From the NCBI GenBank assembly GCA_016176845.1, contig JACOWJ010000003.1, forward strand, positions 1 to 47,246: 47,246 bases of DNA, read 5' to 3'. Origin of the DNA: Nitrospinota bacterium. Lineage in GTDB: Bacteria; 2-12-FULL-45-22; JACOWJ01. The notes under the pieces are model-generated. The model was not told the origin of the DNA. It saw nothing but the letters and a program-made list of their open reading frames with translations, and did not search any database. The translations under genes were made by a program, and so were the position numbers. Below are positions 7,048 through 17,254 of the stretch, piece by piece (the first letter of the stretch is position 1; each line of letters opens with the position of its first letter).

Positions 7048-8904
7048 ATGAAAGGATACATGGGCAAACTGCTGCGGGTAAACCTCACCCGAGGAGAGAT
7101 CCAGGCGGAGGAGCTCAAACCTTCCCTGGCGCGCGATTATATCGGCGGTGCCGGCCTGGGGACGCGGATCTGTTACGACGAGATCCTCCCGACGGCCGAT
7201 CCTTTGGGACCGGACAATAAGATCCTCTTCATGACCGGGCCGATCACCGCGACCCGATTTCCCACCTCGGCCCGTTACGAGGTCTGCACCAAGTCCCCCC
7301 TGACCGGCATCTGGGCCGATGCCAGCTCGTCAGGCTATTGGGGGGCCCAGTTCAAGGCCACCGGCTTCGACGGCCTGATCCTCGAGGGGATCTCCCCTCG
7401 GCCCGTCTACCTCTCGATCAAGGATGGCCAGGCCGAACTGCGGGATGCCTCTCAGCTCGCCGGCAAGGACAGCTTCGAGACCCAGGAGCTGATCCAGCAG
7501 GAGCTGGGAGATAAGCGGGTCCGGGTGGCCTGCATCGGGCAGGCGGGAGAGAAAGGGGTCCTCATCTCCTCGGTGATGAACGACGAGGGGCGGGCCGCCG
7601 GCCGGGCGGGCGTGGGGGCCGTCATGGGCTCCAAACGGCTCAAGGCGATCGCTGTACGGGGCAACCAGAAAATCGAGGTGGCGGACGAGCACGTCTTCAA
7701 CGAGTTTGCCAAGAAACTCCACACCGGCCTCACCCAACACCCTTTGGCCGCCGCGTTGGGGGCTTACGGGACGGCCACCATGCTGGACCAGGCCTGGGTC
7801 ACCGGGGACATCCCCATCCAGAACTGGCGCAAGGGTTACTGGAAGGAGGGCTCCATCGCCCTCGGGGGGCGGAAGATGGCCGACACCATCTTGAAACCCC
7901 ACGGGGCCTGCTTCAACTGCCCCATCCGTTGTGCCCGCTGGATCAAGATCGAGAGCGGTCGGTACGCCATGGAAGGGCCCGGCCCGGAGTACGAGACGCT
8001 GACCTCTCTGGGGACCCTCTGCCTGAACGACAACCTGGAGGCAGTCTGTTACGCCAACGATCTGTGCAATCGCTACGGGATAGACACGATCTCGGCGGGC
8101 TCGGTGGTGGCCTTCGCGATGGAGGCCTACGAGAAGGGCGCCCTGGACAAGGCGGAGACCGGGGGGCTGGACCTTACCTGGGGGAACGCCGAGGCCGTGA
8201 TCGAGCTGGTCCGCCAGATCGGCGAGAAGAAAGGGCTGGGGGAGCTGCTCGGACAGGGCGTGAAGCGGGCCGCGGCGGCCATCGGCAAGGGGAGCGAGGC
8301 CTACGCCGTTCACGTCAAGGGGTTAGAGGTTCCCATGCACGACCCACGGGCCTACTACAGCCTGGCGGTCAACTACGCCACTTCTCCTCGCGGGGCCTGT
8401 CACCTGCATGGCATGCCCATGATGTTTGAGTTGGGGGCTTTTATCACCCCAGAGGCGGGGGTCACCTACAAGCCGGGCCGCTTCGATAAGAACGGCAAAG
8501 GTTTGCTGACCAAGGTGGGACAGGACCTGGCCTCGGTGGTCAACTCCCTGGTTGTCTGCTTCTTTGCCGGGATGGGCCTCCAGCCGTTGCACCATATGGT
8601 GCTGCTGAATAGCTGCACCGGGCTCGGCTACAGTTCTCAGGAGATCCTGCAGATCGGGGAGCGGATCTCCAACCTGCAGCGGGCCTTCAACTTGCGCTGT
8701 GGGATCACGGGGACCGACGACAAGCTTCCCCCCCGCCTGCTGGAGGCCACGACCGAAGGCGGGGCGGCCGGCAGAGTACCCGATCTGGCCTATCAGCTGA
8801 CCGAGTATTACCAGCTGCGGGGCTGGACCCCCGAGGGCATCCCCACCGAGGAAAAGCTGAGGGAGCTGGGCCTGGAAGGGGTCATCGATGACCTCCACCG
8901 GTGA
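7048..8904 (+). CDS. Tungsten-type aldehyde:ferredoxin oxidoreductase (AOR family)
   Basis: A 618-residue member of the AOR family, which oxidises aldehydes to acids (or reduces acids) using a bis-pyranopterin W cofactor and a [4Fe-4S] cluster with ferredoxin as electron carrier. Cluster cysteines are C288, C291 and C295 (CFNCPIRC) and C504. The first three fall at the same numbers as in the Pyrococcus furiosus enzyme. GPEYETLTSLG (312-322), HDPRAYYSLA (431-440) and the N-terminal YIGGAGLGTR are typical. It sits 3 nt after the DUF362 ferredoxin-like gene. The exact substrate cannot be read from the sequence; benzoyl-CoA reductase subunit BamB is a related alternative but less likely in this context. 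The enzyme class is oxygen sensitive. Confidence 0.93.
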   Translation: MKGYMGKLLRVNLTRGEIQAEELKPSLARDYIGGAGLGTRICYDEILPTADPLGPDNKILFMTGPITATRFPTSARYEVCTKSPLTGIWADASSSGYWGAQFKATGFDGLILEGISPRPVYLSIKDGQAELRDASQLAGKDSFETQELIQQELGDKRVRVACIGQAGEKGVLISSVMNDEGRAAGRAGVGAVMGSKRLKAIAVRGNQKIEVADEHVFNEFAKKLHTGLTQHPLAAALGAYGTATMLDQAWVTGDIPIQNWRKGYWKEGSIALGGRKMADTILKPHGACFNCPIRCARWIKIESGRYAMEGPGPEYETLTSLGTLCLNDNLEAVCYANDLCNRYGIDTISAGSVVAFAMEAYEKGALDKAETGGLDLTWGNAEAVIELVRQIGEKKGLGELLGQGVKRAAAAIGKGSEAYAVHVKGLEVPMHDPRAYYSLAVNYATSPRGACHLHGMPMMFELGAFITPEAGVTYKPGRFDKNGKGLLTKVGQDLASVVNSLVVCFFAGMGLQPLHHMVLLNSCTGLGYSSQEILQIGERISNLQRAFNLRCGITGTDDKLPPRLLEATTEGGAAGRVPDLAYQLTEYYQLRGWTPEGIPTEEKLRELGLEGVIDDLHR

Positions 8905-8964
8905 GCGCCGCCCGATTTTCTGCGGGAGGTTGATCGCGCGTAGGGTTGATGAAGAGGCGAATCC

Positions 8965-9147
8965 ATGAAGACCAGGATGGAGACCTGTCCCCTGGATCAC
9001 GAGGGGAAATGTGACGAGAATTGCCCTTTCCAGATCCGGCAGCGAATCCTCCAGGCCCGTGCCAACCGGCAGACGGCGGGACAAGAGCTTCGGGCAGAGG
9101 CTTGGAGGTGGAGGAGATCCGGAGTAGCCTCCGGAAGCAGGCAGTAG
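8965..9147 (+). CDS. Small cysteine-containing hypothetical protein
   Basis: A 60-residue ORF with ATG at 8965 behind GAAGAGG. Its N-terminal third has a C-x7-C-x3-C arrangement (CPLDHEGKCDENCPF, residues 8-22) suggestive of metal binding; the rest is Arg/Gln-rich and helical. It lies 60 bp after the AOR gene on the same strand and may belong to that operon. No family was recognised. The C-terminal half may be non-native because a dispersed repeat begins about 25 bp after the stop. Confidence 0.45.
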   Translation: MKTRMETCPLDHEGKCDENCPFQIRQRILQARANRQTAGQELRAEAWRWRRSGVASGSRQ

Positions 9148-9172
9148 ACATTTTGGCCATGACAGTTTGGTT

Positions 9173-9231
9173 GTCATTCCGGGCTTGACCCGGAATCCAG
9201 TCTTTCCAAGCTGGATTCCCGCGGGAATGAG
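9173..9231. repeat. Dispersed palindromic repeat (GTCATTCCGGGCTTGACCCG type)
   Basis: GTCATTCCGGGCTTGACCCG, GAATCCAG, a 10-nt loop, then CTGGATTCCCGCGGGAATGA form a long hairpin. I recognise this as a widely scattered intergenic repeat type; no gene is inside. Confidence 0.75.
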
Positions 9232-9285
9232 AAGAAAAAAAATTGGAAATCGGAGGAGGAGATCGCCATAGCGGGACATGAGATC

Positions 9286-9678
9286 TTGAAGCTCGATCAC
9301 ATCGCGGTCGCCGTACGGGACCTGGAGGAGGCCATCACTCACCTTCGCGATGCCTTGGGGATGGAGACCGTCCATACCGAGGAGGTCCCTGGACAAAAGG
9401 CGAGGATCGGATTTATCCCTCTGGGAAATACCAACCTGGAGCTGGTCCAGCCCACCGACCCGGCCAGTGGGCTGGCCAAGTTCATCGAGCAACGGGGGGA
9501 AGGACTCCATCATATCTGCCTGGAGGTCCGGGATATCCAAGGGTCGTTGAAACATTGCGAGGAGAAGGGTTTGGCCTTGATCGACCGGGAGCCTCGGGTG
9601 GGAGCCCATAACAAACGAGTCGCCTTCCTTCACCCGCGGAGCACGAAAGGGATCCTGGTCGAGCTCTGCCAGCCATAA
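9286..9678 (+). CDS. mce: Methylmalonyl-CoA epimerase
   Basis: A 130-residue protein of the VOC superfamily that interconverts (2R)- and (2S)-methylmalonyl-CoA, working with the B12-dependent mutase in propionate metabolism. It shows the duplicated beta-alpha-beta-beta-beta fold: LDHIAVAVRDLEEA at the start (metal His), LGNTNLELVQP in the middle (metal Glu), GLHHICLEVRDI (metal His), and a terminal GILVELCQ (Glu). The start is uncertain. TTG at 9286 has only a weak ribosome site, while a perfect GGAGGAGGA (9252-9260) is 7 nt from an in-frame ATA at 9268, which would add six residues. It lies downstream of the AOR cluster on the same strand. Confidence 0.9.
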   Translation: MKLDHIAVAVRDLEEAITHLRDALGMETVHTEEVPGQKARIGFIPLGNTNLELVQPTDPASGLAKFIEQRGEGLHHICLEVRDIQGSLKHCEEKGLALIDREPRVGAHNKRVAFLHPRSTKGILVELCQP

Positions 9679-9686
9679 CCCAGGAC

Positions 9687-9716
9687 TTGACCGACACTTC
9701 GTTTTTCTGCTAAACT
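9687..9716 (+). promoter_or_regulatory. Putative sigma-70 promoter for tRNA-Val
   Basis: TTGACC (9687-9692), an 18-bp spacer and TAAACT (9711-9716), about 56 bp before the mature tRNA 5' end. The position just after the mce stop fits an independent tRNA promoter. Confidence 0.45.
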
Positions 9717-9771
9717 CTTTGCCGTAGTAATATTCGAGTCTTTCGGGAGCCCATATCTATAGCCACGAAAT

Positions 9772-9846
9772 AGGCACGTAGCTCAGGGGGAGAGCGCTTG
9801 CTTGACGCGCAAGAGGTCGGCGGTTCGAGACCGCCCGTGCCTACCA
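9772..9846 (+). tRNA. tRNA-Val (GAC)
   Basis: Acceptor stem AGGCACG/CGTGCCT, U8-A9, D-arm GCTC/GAGC, anticodon stem CTTGC/GCAAG around loop TTGACGC (anticodon GAC), T-arm GGCGG TTCGAGA CCGCC, and an encoded CCA. It is followed by a strong intrinsic terminator at 9907-9949. Confidence 0.95.
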
Positions 9847-9906
9847 TTTTTTTTCGTTGAGCGATTGGTTGTGCCTGGATCGCCGAGCAGGCGATTAAAA
9901 CTCTCG

Positions 9907-9949
9907 AAGGCATCATGTTTTTGAGTGGGTCATGATGCCTTTTATTTTT
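9907..9949 (+). terminator. Rho-independent terminator after tRNA-Val
   Basis: An 11-bp perfect stem AAGGCATCATG / CATGATGCCTT with a 13-nt loop, running into TTTATTTTT. It separates the tRNA unit from the thrS operon. Confidence 0.85.
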
Positions 9950-10027
9950 GGGATATTCTCCTTCGAGGACGGGCTACTGGCTTTTTTGTGGTTGAGCGAG
10001 TGGACTCGAGATTAGGGTATTGAAGAA

Positions 10028-11941
10028 ATGGAAATCACCCTTACCTTAAAGGACGGCCAAGAGATCCGGTGCCCTCGAGGGTCCTCCCTGAAGGAGGTTA
10101 TCTCTCCGTTGCAGGGAAGCCCGGATGGGATGGTCATCTCCGCTAAACTGGATGGAATCCTGGTGGACCTGAGCCATCCCGTGGATCGAGATGCTCGGGT
10201 GGAGCTAGTGACCTTCGACTCCCCGGAGGGAAAGCAAGTCTATCGCCACAGCAGCGCCCACCTCATGGCCCAGGCGGTTAAAGAGCTCTTTCCGGAGGCG
10301 AAGCTCGCAATCGGCCCGGCGATCGAGGAGGGCTTCTACTACGACTTTGAGGTGGACCGGCCTTTCTCCCCGGAGGATCTGGAACGGATAGAAGAGCGGA
10401 TGGCCGGAATCGTCCAGCGGGACCTGCCCATCCAGCGGATCGAGGTTTCCAAGGAGGAGGCGCGGCGGATTTTTCAGGATCGGGGGGAGCCCTATAAGCT
10501 GGAGCTGATCGATGAGATCCCCGAGGAGCGTATGACCCTTTACCGGCAGGGGGAATTTATCGACCTGTGCCGGGGGCCGCACGTCGCCTCCACCCGGCAG
10601 ATCGTGGCCTTCAAACTGCTCAACATCGCTGGGGCCTACTGGCGGGGAGACGAGCGAAACAAGATGCTCCAGCGGATCTATGGGACCTCTTATCCCACTT
10701 CTGATGAGCTGGAGCACTATCTCCATTGGCTGGAGGAGGTCAAAAAACGGGATCACCGGAGGCTCGGCAAGGAGTTAGACCTCTTCAGCATTCAAGAGGA
10801 GGCCGGCCCCGGGCTGGTGATCTATCATCCCAAAGGGGCTTTGATTCGTACCGTCATCGAAGACTTTTGGCGTCGGGAGCATTATAAGGCCGGCTACGAG
10901 ATCGTTTACGCCCCCCATATCGGTCGGATGAACCTGTGGGGCATCTCCGGTCACCTGGACTTCTACCGGGAAAACATGTATTCCCCCATGGACATCGAGG
11001 GACAGCAGTATTTCATCAAGCCGATGAACTGCCCCTACCATATCCTGATCTACCGGTCTCGCATGCGGAGCTATCGAGAGCTGCCCCTGCGCTGGGCGGA
11101 GTTGGGCACGGTCTACCGCTATGAGCGGTCCGGGGTGCTCCATGGACTCTTACGGGTGCGCGGCTTCACCATCGATGATGCCCATATATTCTGCCGCCCG
11201 GATCAAATGGAGGAAGAGATCCGAGGGGTCATGGAGTTCAGCCTCCGGGTCCTGCGCACCTTTGGCTTCCAAGAGTTTGAGGTCTACCTCTCCACCCGAC
11301 CCGAGAAGTTCGTCGGGAAAGCAGAGAACTGGGAACAGGCCACAGAGGCGCTGAGGCGGTCGATCGAGGCCGAAGGGCTCTCCTACCAGGTGGACGAGGG
11401 GGGCGGGGCCTTCTATGGGCCGAAGATCGACGTCAAGATCAAGGACGCCCTGGGCCGGGCCTGGCAGTGCACCACCATCCAGTTTGACTTCAACCTGCCG
11501 GAGCGCTTCGATCTGGTCTATGTAGGGGAAGATGGGCGGGAGCACCGCCCTTACATGGTGCATCGGGCCGTTCTGGGCTCCCTGGAGCGTTTCTTGGGGG
11601 CATTGATCGAGCACTATGGCGGGGCCTTCCCCTTATGGCTGGCACCGGTCCAACTGAAGATCATCCCCATCGCCGATCGGCATTTGGAGTACGGGGAGAA
11701 GCTGGTCCGACGGTTGAGGGAGCTCGACATCCGGGCAGAAGTGGACGCCCGGAGCGAGCGTATGGGCTATAAGATCCGGGAGGCCCAGTTGGCCAAGATC
11801 CCATACATGGCCGTGGTAGGGGACAAAGAAGTGACCTCGGATACGGTCTCTCTGCGCACCCGCCAGGGAAACGACCTGGGCCCCATCCGCATGGAAGATC
11901 TGATCGATCGGATCTTGCGCGAGGTCCAGCAGAAAGAGTAA
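10028..11941 (+). CDS. thrS: Threonyl-tRNA synthetase
   Basis: A 637-residue class II synthetase charging tRNA-Thr. Domains in order: an N-terminal TGS domain (1-62); an editing domain with the metal-site residues H74, H78 (HSSAH), C181 and H185 (CRGPH); a catalytic core with motif 2 (YRYERSGVLHGLLRVRGF) and the zinc cysteine C335 (MNCPYH); motif 3 near the end of the core; and an anticodon-binding domain (about 535-637). ATG at 10028 follows a weak ribosome site. It heads the classic thrS-infC-rpmI-rplT-pheS-pheT run. I see no T-box or other clear leader in 9950-10027. Confidence 0.97.
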   Translation: MEITLTLKDGQEIRCPRGSSLKEVISPLQGSPDGMVISAKLDGILVDLSHPVDRDARVELVTFDSPEGKQVYRHSSAHLMAQAVKELFPEAKLAIGPAIEEGFYYDFEVDRPFSPEDLERIEERMAGIVQRDLPIQRIEVSKEEARRIFQDRGEPYKLELIDEIPEERMTLYRQGEFIDLCRGPHVASTRQIVAFKLLNIAGAYWRGDERNKMLQRIYGTSYPTSDELEHYLHWLEEVKKRDHRRLGKELDLFSIQEEAGPGLVIYHPKGALIRTVIEDFWRREHYKAGYEIVYAPHIGRMNLWGISGHLDFYRENMYSPMDIEGQQYFIKPMNCPYHILIYRSRMRSYRELPLRWAELGTVYRYERSGVLHGLLRVRGFTIDDAHIFCRPDQMEEEIRGVMEFSLRVLRTFGFQEFEVYLSTRPEKFVGKAENWEQATEALRRSIEAEGLSYQVDEGGGAFYGPKIDVKIKDALGRAWQCTTIQFDFNLPERFDLVYVGEDGREHRPYMVHRAVLGSLERFLGALIEHYGGAFPLWLAPVQLKIIPIADRHLEYGEKLVRRLRELDIRAEVDARSERMGYKIREAQLAKIPYMAVVGDKEVTSDTVSLRTRQGNDLGPIRMEDLIDRILREVQQKE

Positions 11942-11972
11942 AGACAAACCTGAAAATAAGGAGGTAGCGGCT

Positions 11973-12491
11973 ATCAGCAAAAATCTTCGCATTAATGAGA
12001 TGATCCGGTGCTCAGAGGTCCGGGTAATTGGGGCGGAAGGCGACCAGGTGGGGATTTTGCCTTTGAGGGCTGCCATGGAAATGGCGCAAGAGGAAGGACT
12101 GGACCTGGTAGAGGTGGCTCCTCAGGAGACCCCCCCGGTTTGCAAGATCATGGATTACGGGAAGTTCAAGTATAAGCAGAGCAAGAAGGTCCATGATGCC
12201 AAGAAGCGGCAGCGGACCTTACAGATCAAGGAATTGAAGCTAGGCCCCAAGATGGAGGAGCACGATTTCCAATTCAAGGCGAAGCATGGCCGGCGTTTCC
12301 TGGAGGAAGGCAACAAGGTAAAGTTTAGCGTCTTCTTCCGGGGGAGAGAGATCATGCATAGCCACCTGGGGAAAAATATGCTGGAGCGCCTGGCCCAGGA
12401 ATTGACCGACATTGGGACGGTAGAACAACAGGCCAAACTCGAAGGGCGCAACTTCGTGATGATCATGGCTCCCAAAGCGCAACAGACTTGA
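11973..12491 (+). CDS. infC: Translation initiation factor IF-3, AUC start
   Basis: IF-3 binds the 30S subunit, blocks subunit joining and proofreads the start codon. The sequence shows the N-domain (RINEMIRCSEVRVIG, then EEGLDLVEVAPQETPPVCKI), the basic linker with YGKFKYKQSKK, and the C-domain (LGPKMEEHDFQFKAKHGRRF). The ATG at 12000 is internal: it would remove the conserved RINE start. An in-frame ATC at 11973 lies 7 nt after a perfect AAGGAGGT (11958-11965) and gives a 172-residue protein starting ISKNLRINE. IF-3 genes are known to use rare AUU/AUC/AUA starts that IF-3 itself discriminates against, giving autoregulation; the same is inferred here. Confidence 0.93.
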   Translation: MSKNLRINEMIRCSEVRVIGAEGDQVGILPLRAAMEMAQEEGLDLVEVAPQETPPVCKIMDYGKFKYKQSKKVHDAKKRQRTLQIKELKLGPKMEEHDFQFKAKHGRRFLEEGNKVKFSVFFRGREIMHSHLGKNMLERLAQELTDIGTVEQQAKLEGRNFVMIMAPKAQQT

Positions 12492-12497
12492 CTCCAT

Positions 12498-12527
12498 TGA
12501 AAAATGCAACCTCTCGCATTTTTCAAT
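12498..12527 (+). promoter_or_regulatory. Hairpin in the infC-rpmI spacer
   Basis: Perfect 11-bp stem TTGAAAAATGC / GCATTTTTCAA with an 8-nt loop, 6 nt after the infC stop and 30 nt before rpmI. Ribosomal protein L20 represses rpmI-rplT through RNA structure in this position in several bacteria, so an L20 target or attenuator is possible. The low-GC stem without a U-tail argues against a strong terminator. Confidence 0.45.
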
Positions 12528-12557
12528 CATACGGTTCAAGACCGATCAGGGGAAATC

Positions 12558-12758
12558 ATGTCACCAAAGCTAAAGACCAACAAGGGTGCCTCCAAGCGCT
12601 TTAAGAAGACCGGCACGGGAAAGATCCTGAGGAGCAGGGCCTTTGGCAGCCACATCCTGACCAAAAAGGATCGGAAACGAAAGCGGAGGCTAAGGCAGAA
12701 GGCTTTGGTCGCCGGGACCGACAGGGTTCGAGTGGCCCGGATGATCCCCTTCGCCTAA
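12558..12758 (+). CDS. rpmI: 50S ribosomal protein L35
   Basis: A 66-residue, very basic L35. It begins [20 protein letters not shown] and has the [16 protein letters not shown] core found in this family. ATG at 12558 is preceded by AGGGG at a suitable distance; a longer in-frame ORF from 12504 starts inside the upstream hairpin and is rejected. It lies between infC and rplT as in most bacteria. Confidence 0.96.
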   Translation: MSPKLKTNKGASKRFKKTGTGKILRSRAFGSHILTKKDRKRKRRLRQKALVAGTDRVRVARMIPFA

Positions 12759-12833
12759 ATTCCCTCCCGTGTTTGCTGATCGATGATCGTCTCTCTTCTC
12801 ATCAAACGACACCTAAACCAAGAAGGATAAGCC

Positions 12834-14217
<1,384 letters not shown>

Positions 14218-14223
14218 CGGCCC

Positions 14224-16626
14224 ATGAAGATCAGCGTTCAGTGGTTGAAGGAATACGTCCAGATCGAGCTGTCTCCCCGAGAGCTGGCCGACCGGCTCAC
14301 GATGGTGGGCTTGGAGGCCGAGGGCCTCTCCGAGATCGGGCAGGAATATGACCAGGTCGTCGTGGGGGAGATTTTGGCGATCCGGCCTCATGAGGAGTCT
14401 GCTCCGCTGAAGCTTTGTCGGGTGAGCGTAAACGATGGCAAAGGGCCGTTGGAGATCGTTTGCGGGGCTCCCAACATCTCCCCAGGGGACAAAGTTCCGG
14501 TAGCCTTGGCGGGAGCAGTATTGGAAGGCCAATGGGAGATCAAGGCAACGCAGATCAAAGGCCATCGGTCGGAGGGGATGATCTGCTCCCAAGCCGAGCT
14601 TGGCTTGGGAGAGGGAGAATATGGGGCCATGATCCTGCCCCGAGAGGTGCGGGTCGGACAGCCCTTCGCGGATGCCCTGGGGTTGAAAGATACCGTCCTG
14701 GAGCTGAACGTCACCCCCAACCGGCCCGATTGTCTGAGCATCCTGGGGATCGCCCGGGAGGTGTCGGCGATCACTGGCGCCCCCTTGAGAAGCCCGGGCA
14801 TCGACTGCAGGGAGGACGGCCCGCCCATCCAAGGGCTGACCTCGGTGACGATCGAGGAGCCAGACCGTTGCCCCCGTTATACTGCCCGGCTGATCTTGGG
14901 GATCCAGATCCAGCCTTCTCCTTTCTGGGTCCAGAAGCGACTGAAGGCCGGGGGACTCAGGCCCATCAATAATGTGGTGGATGTGACCAATTACGTATTG
15001 CTTGAGCTAGGCCAACCCCTTCACGCCTTCGATTTCGATCAATTGGCGGGCCGGCGAATCATCGTGAGGCGAGCCAGGCCCGGGGAGGAATTCGTCAGTC
15101 TGGACGGGGTGCCACGCCCCCTGGATTCCGAGATGCTGGTGATTGCCGATGGCGAGAGGGCCTCCGCCCTGGGAGGGGTGATCGGCGGTTGGGAGTCCCA
15201 GGTGCGCCTGGGGACCCAAAATATCTTGCTGGAGAGCGCCTACTTCGATCCCCTCGGCATCCGGAGGACCTCGAAGCGGTTGGGGCTCCAGACGGAGGCC
15301 TCCTACCGCTTCGAGAGGGGGGTCGATCCCGACGGGGTCCGGGTAGCCCTGGACCGGGCTGCCGAACTGATCGGCCAGCTCACCGGGGGAAAAGTGGCCC
15401 GCGGGGCGATCGATGGCTACCCCAAGCCCATCCCTCCTCAGGAGATCCGCCTTCGCCCCAGCAGGGTGGACCAGATCCTGGGGACCTCGATCCCCCGGGA
15501 GGAGATGGCAGGCATCCTGGACCGGCTCGGGATGGAGGTTCACGGGAAAGAGTCGGAGGCCTTCCGGGTCGTTGCCCCCAGCTTCCGGCAGGATTTGACC
15601 CGAGAGATCGACCTCATCGAAGAGGTTGCTCGACACCATGGCTATGGGAGGGTTCCCACCACACTGCCCCGCAGCCAGCTCTCCCCGCCGGAAGTGAGGA
15701 AGACGTGGGAAAAGAGGATCCGGGGAAGCATGCTGGGCTGTGGGCTTACGGAAGTGATCAATTATAGCTTCATCCGCGAAGAATGGTTGGGCTGGCTCGG
15801 GTTGCCTTCCGAGCATCCTTTCATGAGGTTCATTTCCCTGAAGAACCCCCTCAGCCAGGAGGGGAAGGTGATGCGGACCACGCTGATTCCGGCCCTGATC
15901 CAGAATCTGGCCTTTAACTTCAAGCGGAAGGCCATGGGCGTGAGGATCTTCGAGTTGGGCCGCGTCTTCTGGCCGATTCCGGGGGAAAGGTTGCCTCAGG
16001 AGAGGAGGCGCCTGGCAGGGGCGATGGCTGGGGTTACGGGAAATCCCTTATGGGAAAAGGGAAAGACGGAAGATTTCTTTGCCCTGAAAGGGGTCTTGGA
16101 GAGCCTCCTCGATGGCCTGCACCTCCAGGAGAGGGAATTCCTCCCGTCGGAAGAGCCTTATCTTCACTCCAAAAGGTCGGCCCGCATCGAAGTCAACGGC
16201 CAGACCCTGGGCCATTGCGGCGAGCTGCGCCTGCCGGTGGCCGAGCTCTTTGGTCTTACCCAAAGGGTCTATCTCTTCGAGATCGATTGCCATCCGTTGG
16301 CCTCCCTGGCCAGGGAGGCCTTGCAGTTTAAATCTCTGCCCAGATACCCCGCCGTTTATCGGGATGTGGCAATGGTCGTGGACAGCCAGGTATCCTGTCG
16401 GCGCGTCGAAGAGGCCATCCGGGCAGCAGCGGCCGGCCTCTTGGTGAAGTTGGAGCTCTTCGACGTTTACACCGGTGAGCCCGTCCCACGGGGAAAGAAG
16501 AGCCTGGCCTTCTCCTTGACCTTCCAGGCGGAAGACCGGACCCTGACCGATGAAGAGGTGAACGAGGTCTATTCCAGGATATTGACTCACGTACAGGAAG
16601 CCTTGGGCGGAAGCTTGAGAGCGTGA
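14224..16626 (+). CDS. pheT: Phenylalanyl-tRNA synthetase beta subunit
   Basis: An 800-residue beta subunit of PheRS. Domains in order: an N-terminal B1 segment ([12 protein letters not shown]); a tRNA-binding OB fold (about 40-150); the B3/B4 editing domain that hydrolyses Tyr-tRNA-Phe, with [11 protein letters not shown] near 159-169 and [21 protein letters not shown] near 250-270; a B5 domain (about 400-475); the catalytic-like core; and a C-terminal FDX-ACB anticodon domain that starts with [17 protein letters not shown]. Length and order are typical of the family. It starts 6 nt after pheS. Confidence 0.97.
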   Translation: MKISVQWLKEYVQIELSPRELADRLTMVGLEAEGLSEIGQEYDQVVVGEILAIRPHEESAPLKLCRVSVNDGKGPLEIVCGAPNISPGDKVPVALAGAVLEGQWEIKATQIKGHRSEGMICSQAELGLGEGEYGAMILPREVRVGQPFADALGLKDTVLELNVTPNRPDCLSILGIAREVSAITGAPLRSPGIDCREDGPPIQGLTSVTIEEPDRCPRYTARLILGIQIQPSPFWVQKRLKAGGLRPINNVVDVTNYVLLELGQPLHAFDFDQLAGRRIIVRRARPGEEFVSLDGVPRPLDSEMLVIADGERASALGGVIGGWESQVRLGTQNILLESAYFDPLGIRRTSKRLGLQTEASYRFERGVDPDGVRVALDRAAELIGQLTGGKVARGAIDGYPKPIPPQEIRLRPSRVDQILGTSIPREEMAGILDRLGMEVHGKESEAFRVVAPSFRQDLTREIDLIEEVARHHGYGRVPTTLPRSQLSPPEVRKTWEKRIRGSMLGCGLTEVINYSFIREEWLGWLGLPSEHPFMRFISLKNPLSQEGKVMRTTLIPALIQNLAFNFKRKAMGVRIFELGRVFWPIPGERLPQERRRLAGAMAGVTGNPLWEKGKTEDFFALKGVLESLLDGLHLQEREFLPSEEPYLHSKRSARIEVNGQTLGHCGELRLPVAELFGLTQRVYLFEIDCHPLASLAREALQFKSLPRYPAVYRDVAMVVDSQVSCRRVEEAIRAAAAGLLVKLELFDVYTGEPVPRGKKSLAFSLTFQAEDRTLTDEEVNEVYSRILTHVQEALGGSLRA

Positions 16627-16660
16627 TCTTTTCCTATTCTCCACCGAGGAGGATTTCCCT

Positions 16661-16909
16661 ATGGATTTGCAAAAGCTGGAACTGTTGGAATCCCGCGTTT
16701 CGGGCTTTCTTGGCCTGTTGGAGGAGCTGAAGCAGAAGAACGTTTCCCTGGAGACCCAAATGGGTGACTTGCGACGGGAGCTTTCCGAGAAACAAGAGGC
16801 AGTGAAACGATTACAGGAAGAAAACCAGCAGCTGGCTCAAGAGAGGGAGGTCATCCGCGGCCGGGTGGAGAACATGCTGGAGGCCTTGAACGGGATCAAG
16901 ATGGAATGA
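16661..16909 (+). CDS. zapB: ZapB-like coiled-coil cell division protein
   Basis: An 82-residue protein that is almost entirely coiled coil (heptads from residue 3 to 75, rich in Glu, Gln, Leu and Arg). The size and its position directly upstream of zapA, with an ATGA overlap, fit a ZapB-type partner that tethers the Z-ring through ZapA. ATG at 16661 follows GAGGAGGA. Sequence similarity within such coiled coils is weak evidence by itself, so the name leans on context. Confidence 0.7.
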   Translation: MDLQKLELLESRVSGFLGLLEELKQKNVSLETQMGDLRRELSEKQEAVKRLQEENQQLAQEREVIRGRVENMLEALNGIKME

Positions 16910-17181
16910 AGCAGGAGATCAAGGTCGAGATCTGTGGGAAGAGTTATACCATTAAGGGCGAAGAGGAGGAAGATTATATCCTCCGCCTGGCCCATTATGT
17001 AGATAAAAAGATGAGAGAGGTCTCGCAGACCTCTGCGCCGGTCCCTTCGTTGAACACCGCGGTGCTCGCGGCTCTCACCATTGCCGATGAGCTCTTCAAG
17101 CTGAGGGAGGAGATGAGGGCCCACGGGGCCCTGGTAGAGGAGAGGATGTCTCATCTTTTGGAAATCCTGGAAAAGGCCTGA
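16906..17181 (+). CDS. zapA: Cell division protein ZapA
   Basis: A 91-residue FtsZ-associated protein that bundles FtsZ filaments at midcell. The N-terminal domain (EIKVEICGKSYTIKG, then EEDYILRLAHYVDKKMREV) and the C-terminal helix for dimer or tetramer formation (ALTIADELFKLREEM) match the family. The start codon overlaps the zapB stop (ATGA). A probable 6S RNA and a 5-formyl-THF cyclo-ligase follow, as in the E. coli zapA-ssrS-fau order. Confidence 0.92.
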   Translation: MKQEIKVEICGKSYTIKGEEEEDYILRLAHYVDKKMREVSQTSAPVPSLNTAVLAALTIADELFKLREEMRAHGALVEERMSHLLEILEKA

Positions 17182-17254
17182 GCCCATTTTTCGCCTCATT
17201 AAATCGTCATGGCCCGGCAAAGTTGCCCATGTCAATCCCCCATGCCCTCATGGC

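Noticed and set aside
9950-10027. T-box or tRNA-like leader before thrS
   Set aside because: No T-box conserved motif and only about 78 nt; the upstream hairpin is the tRNA-Val terminator.
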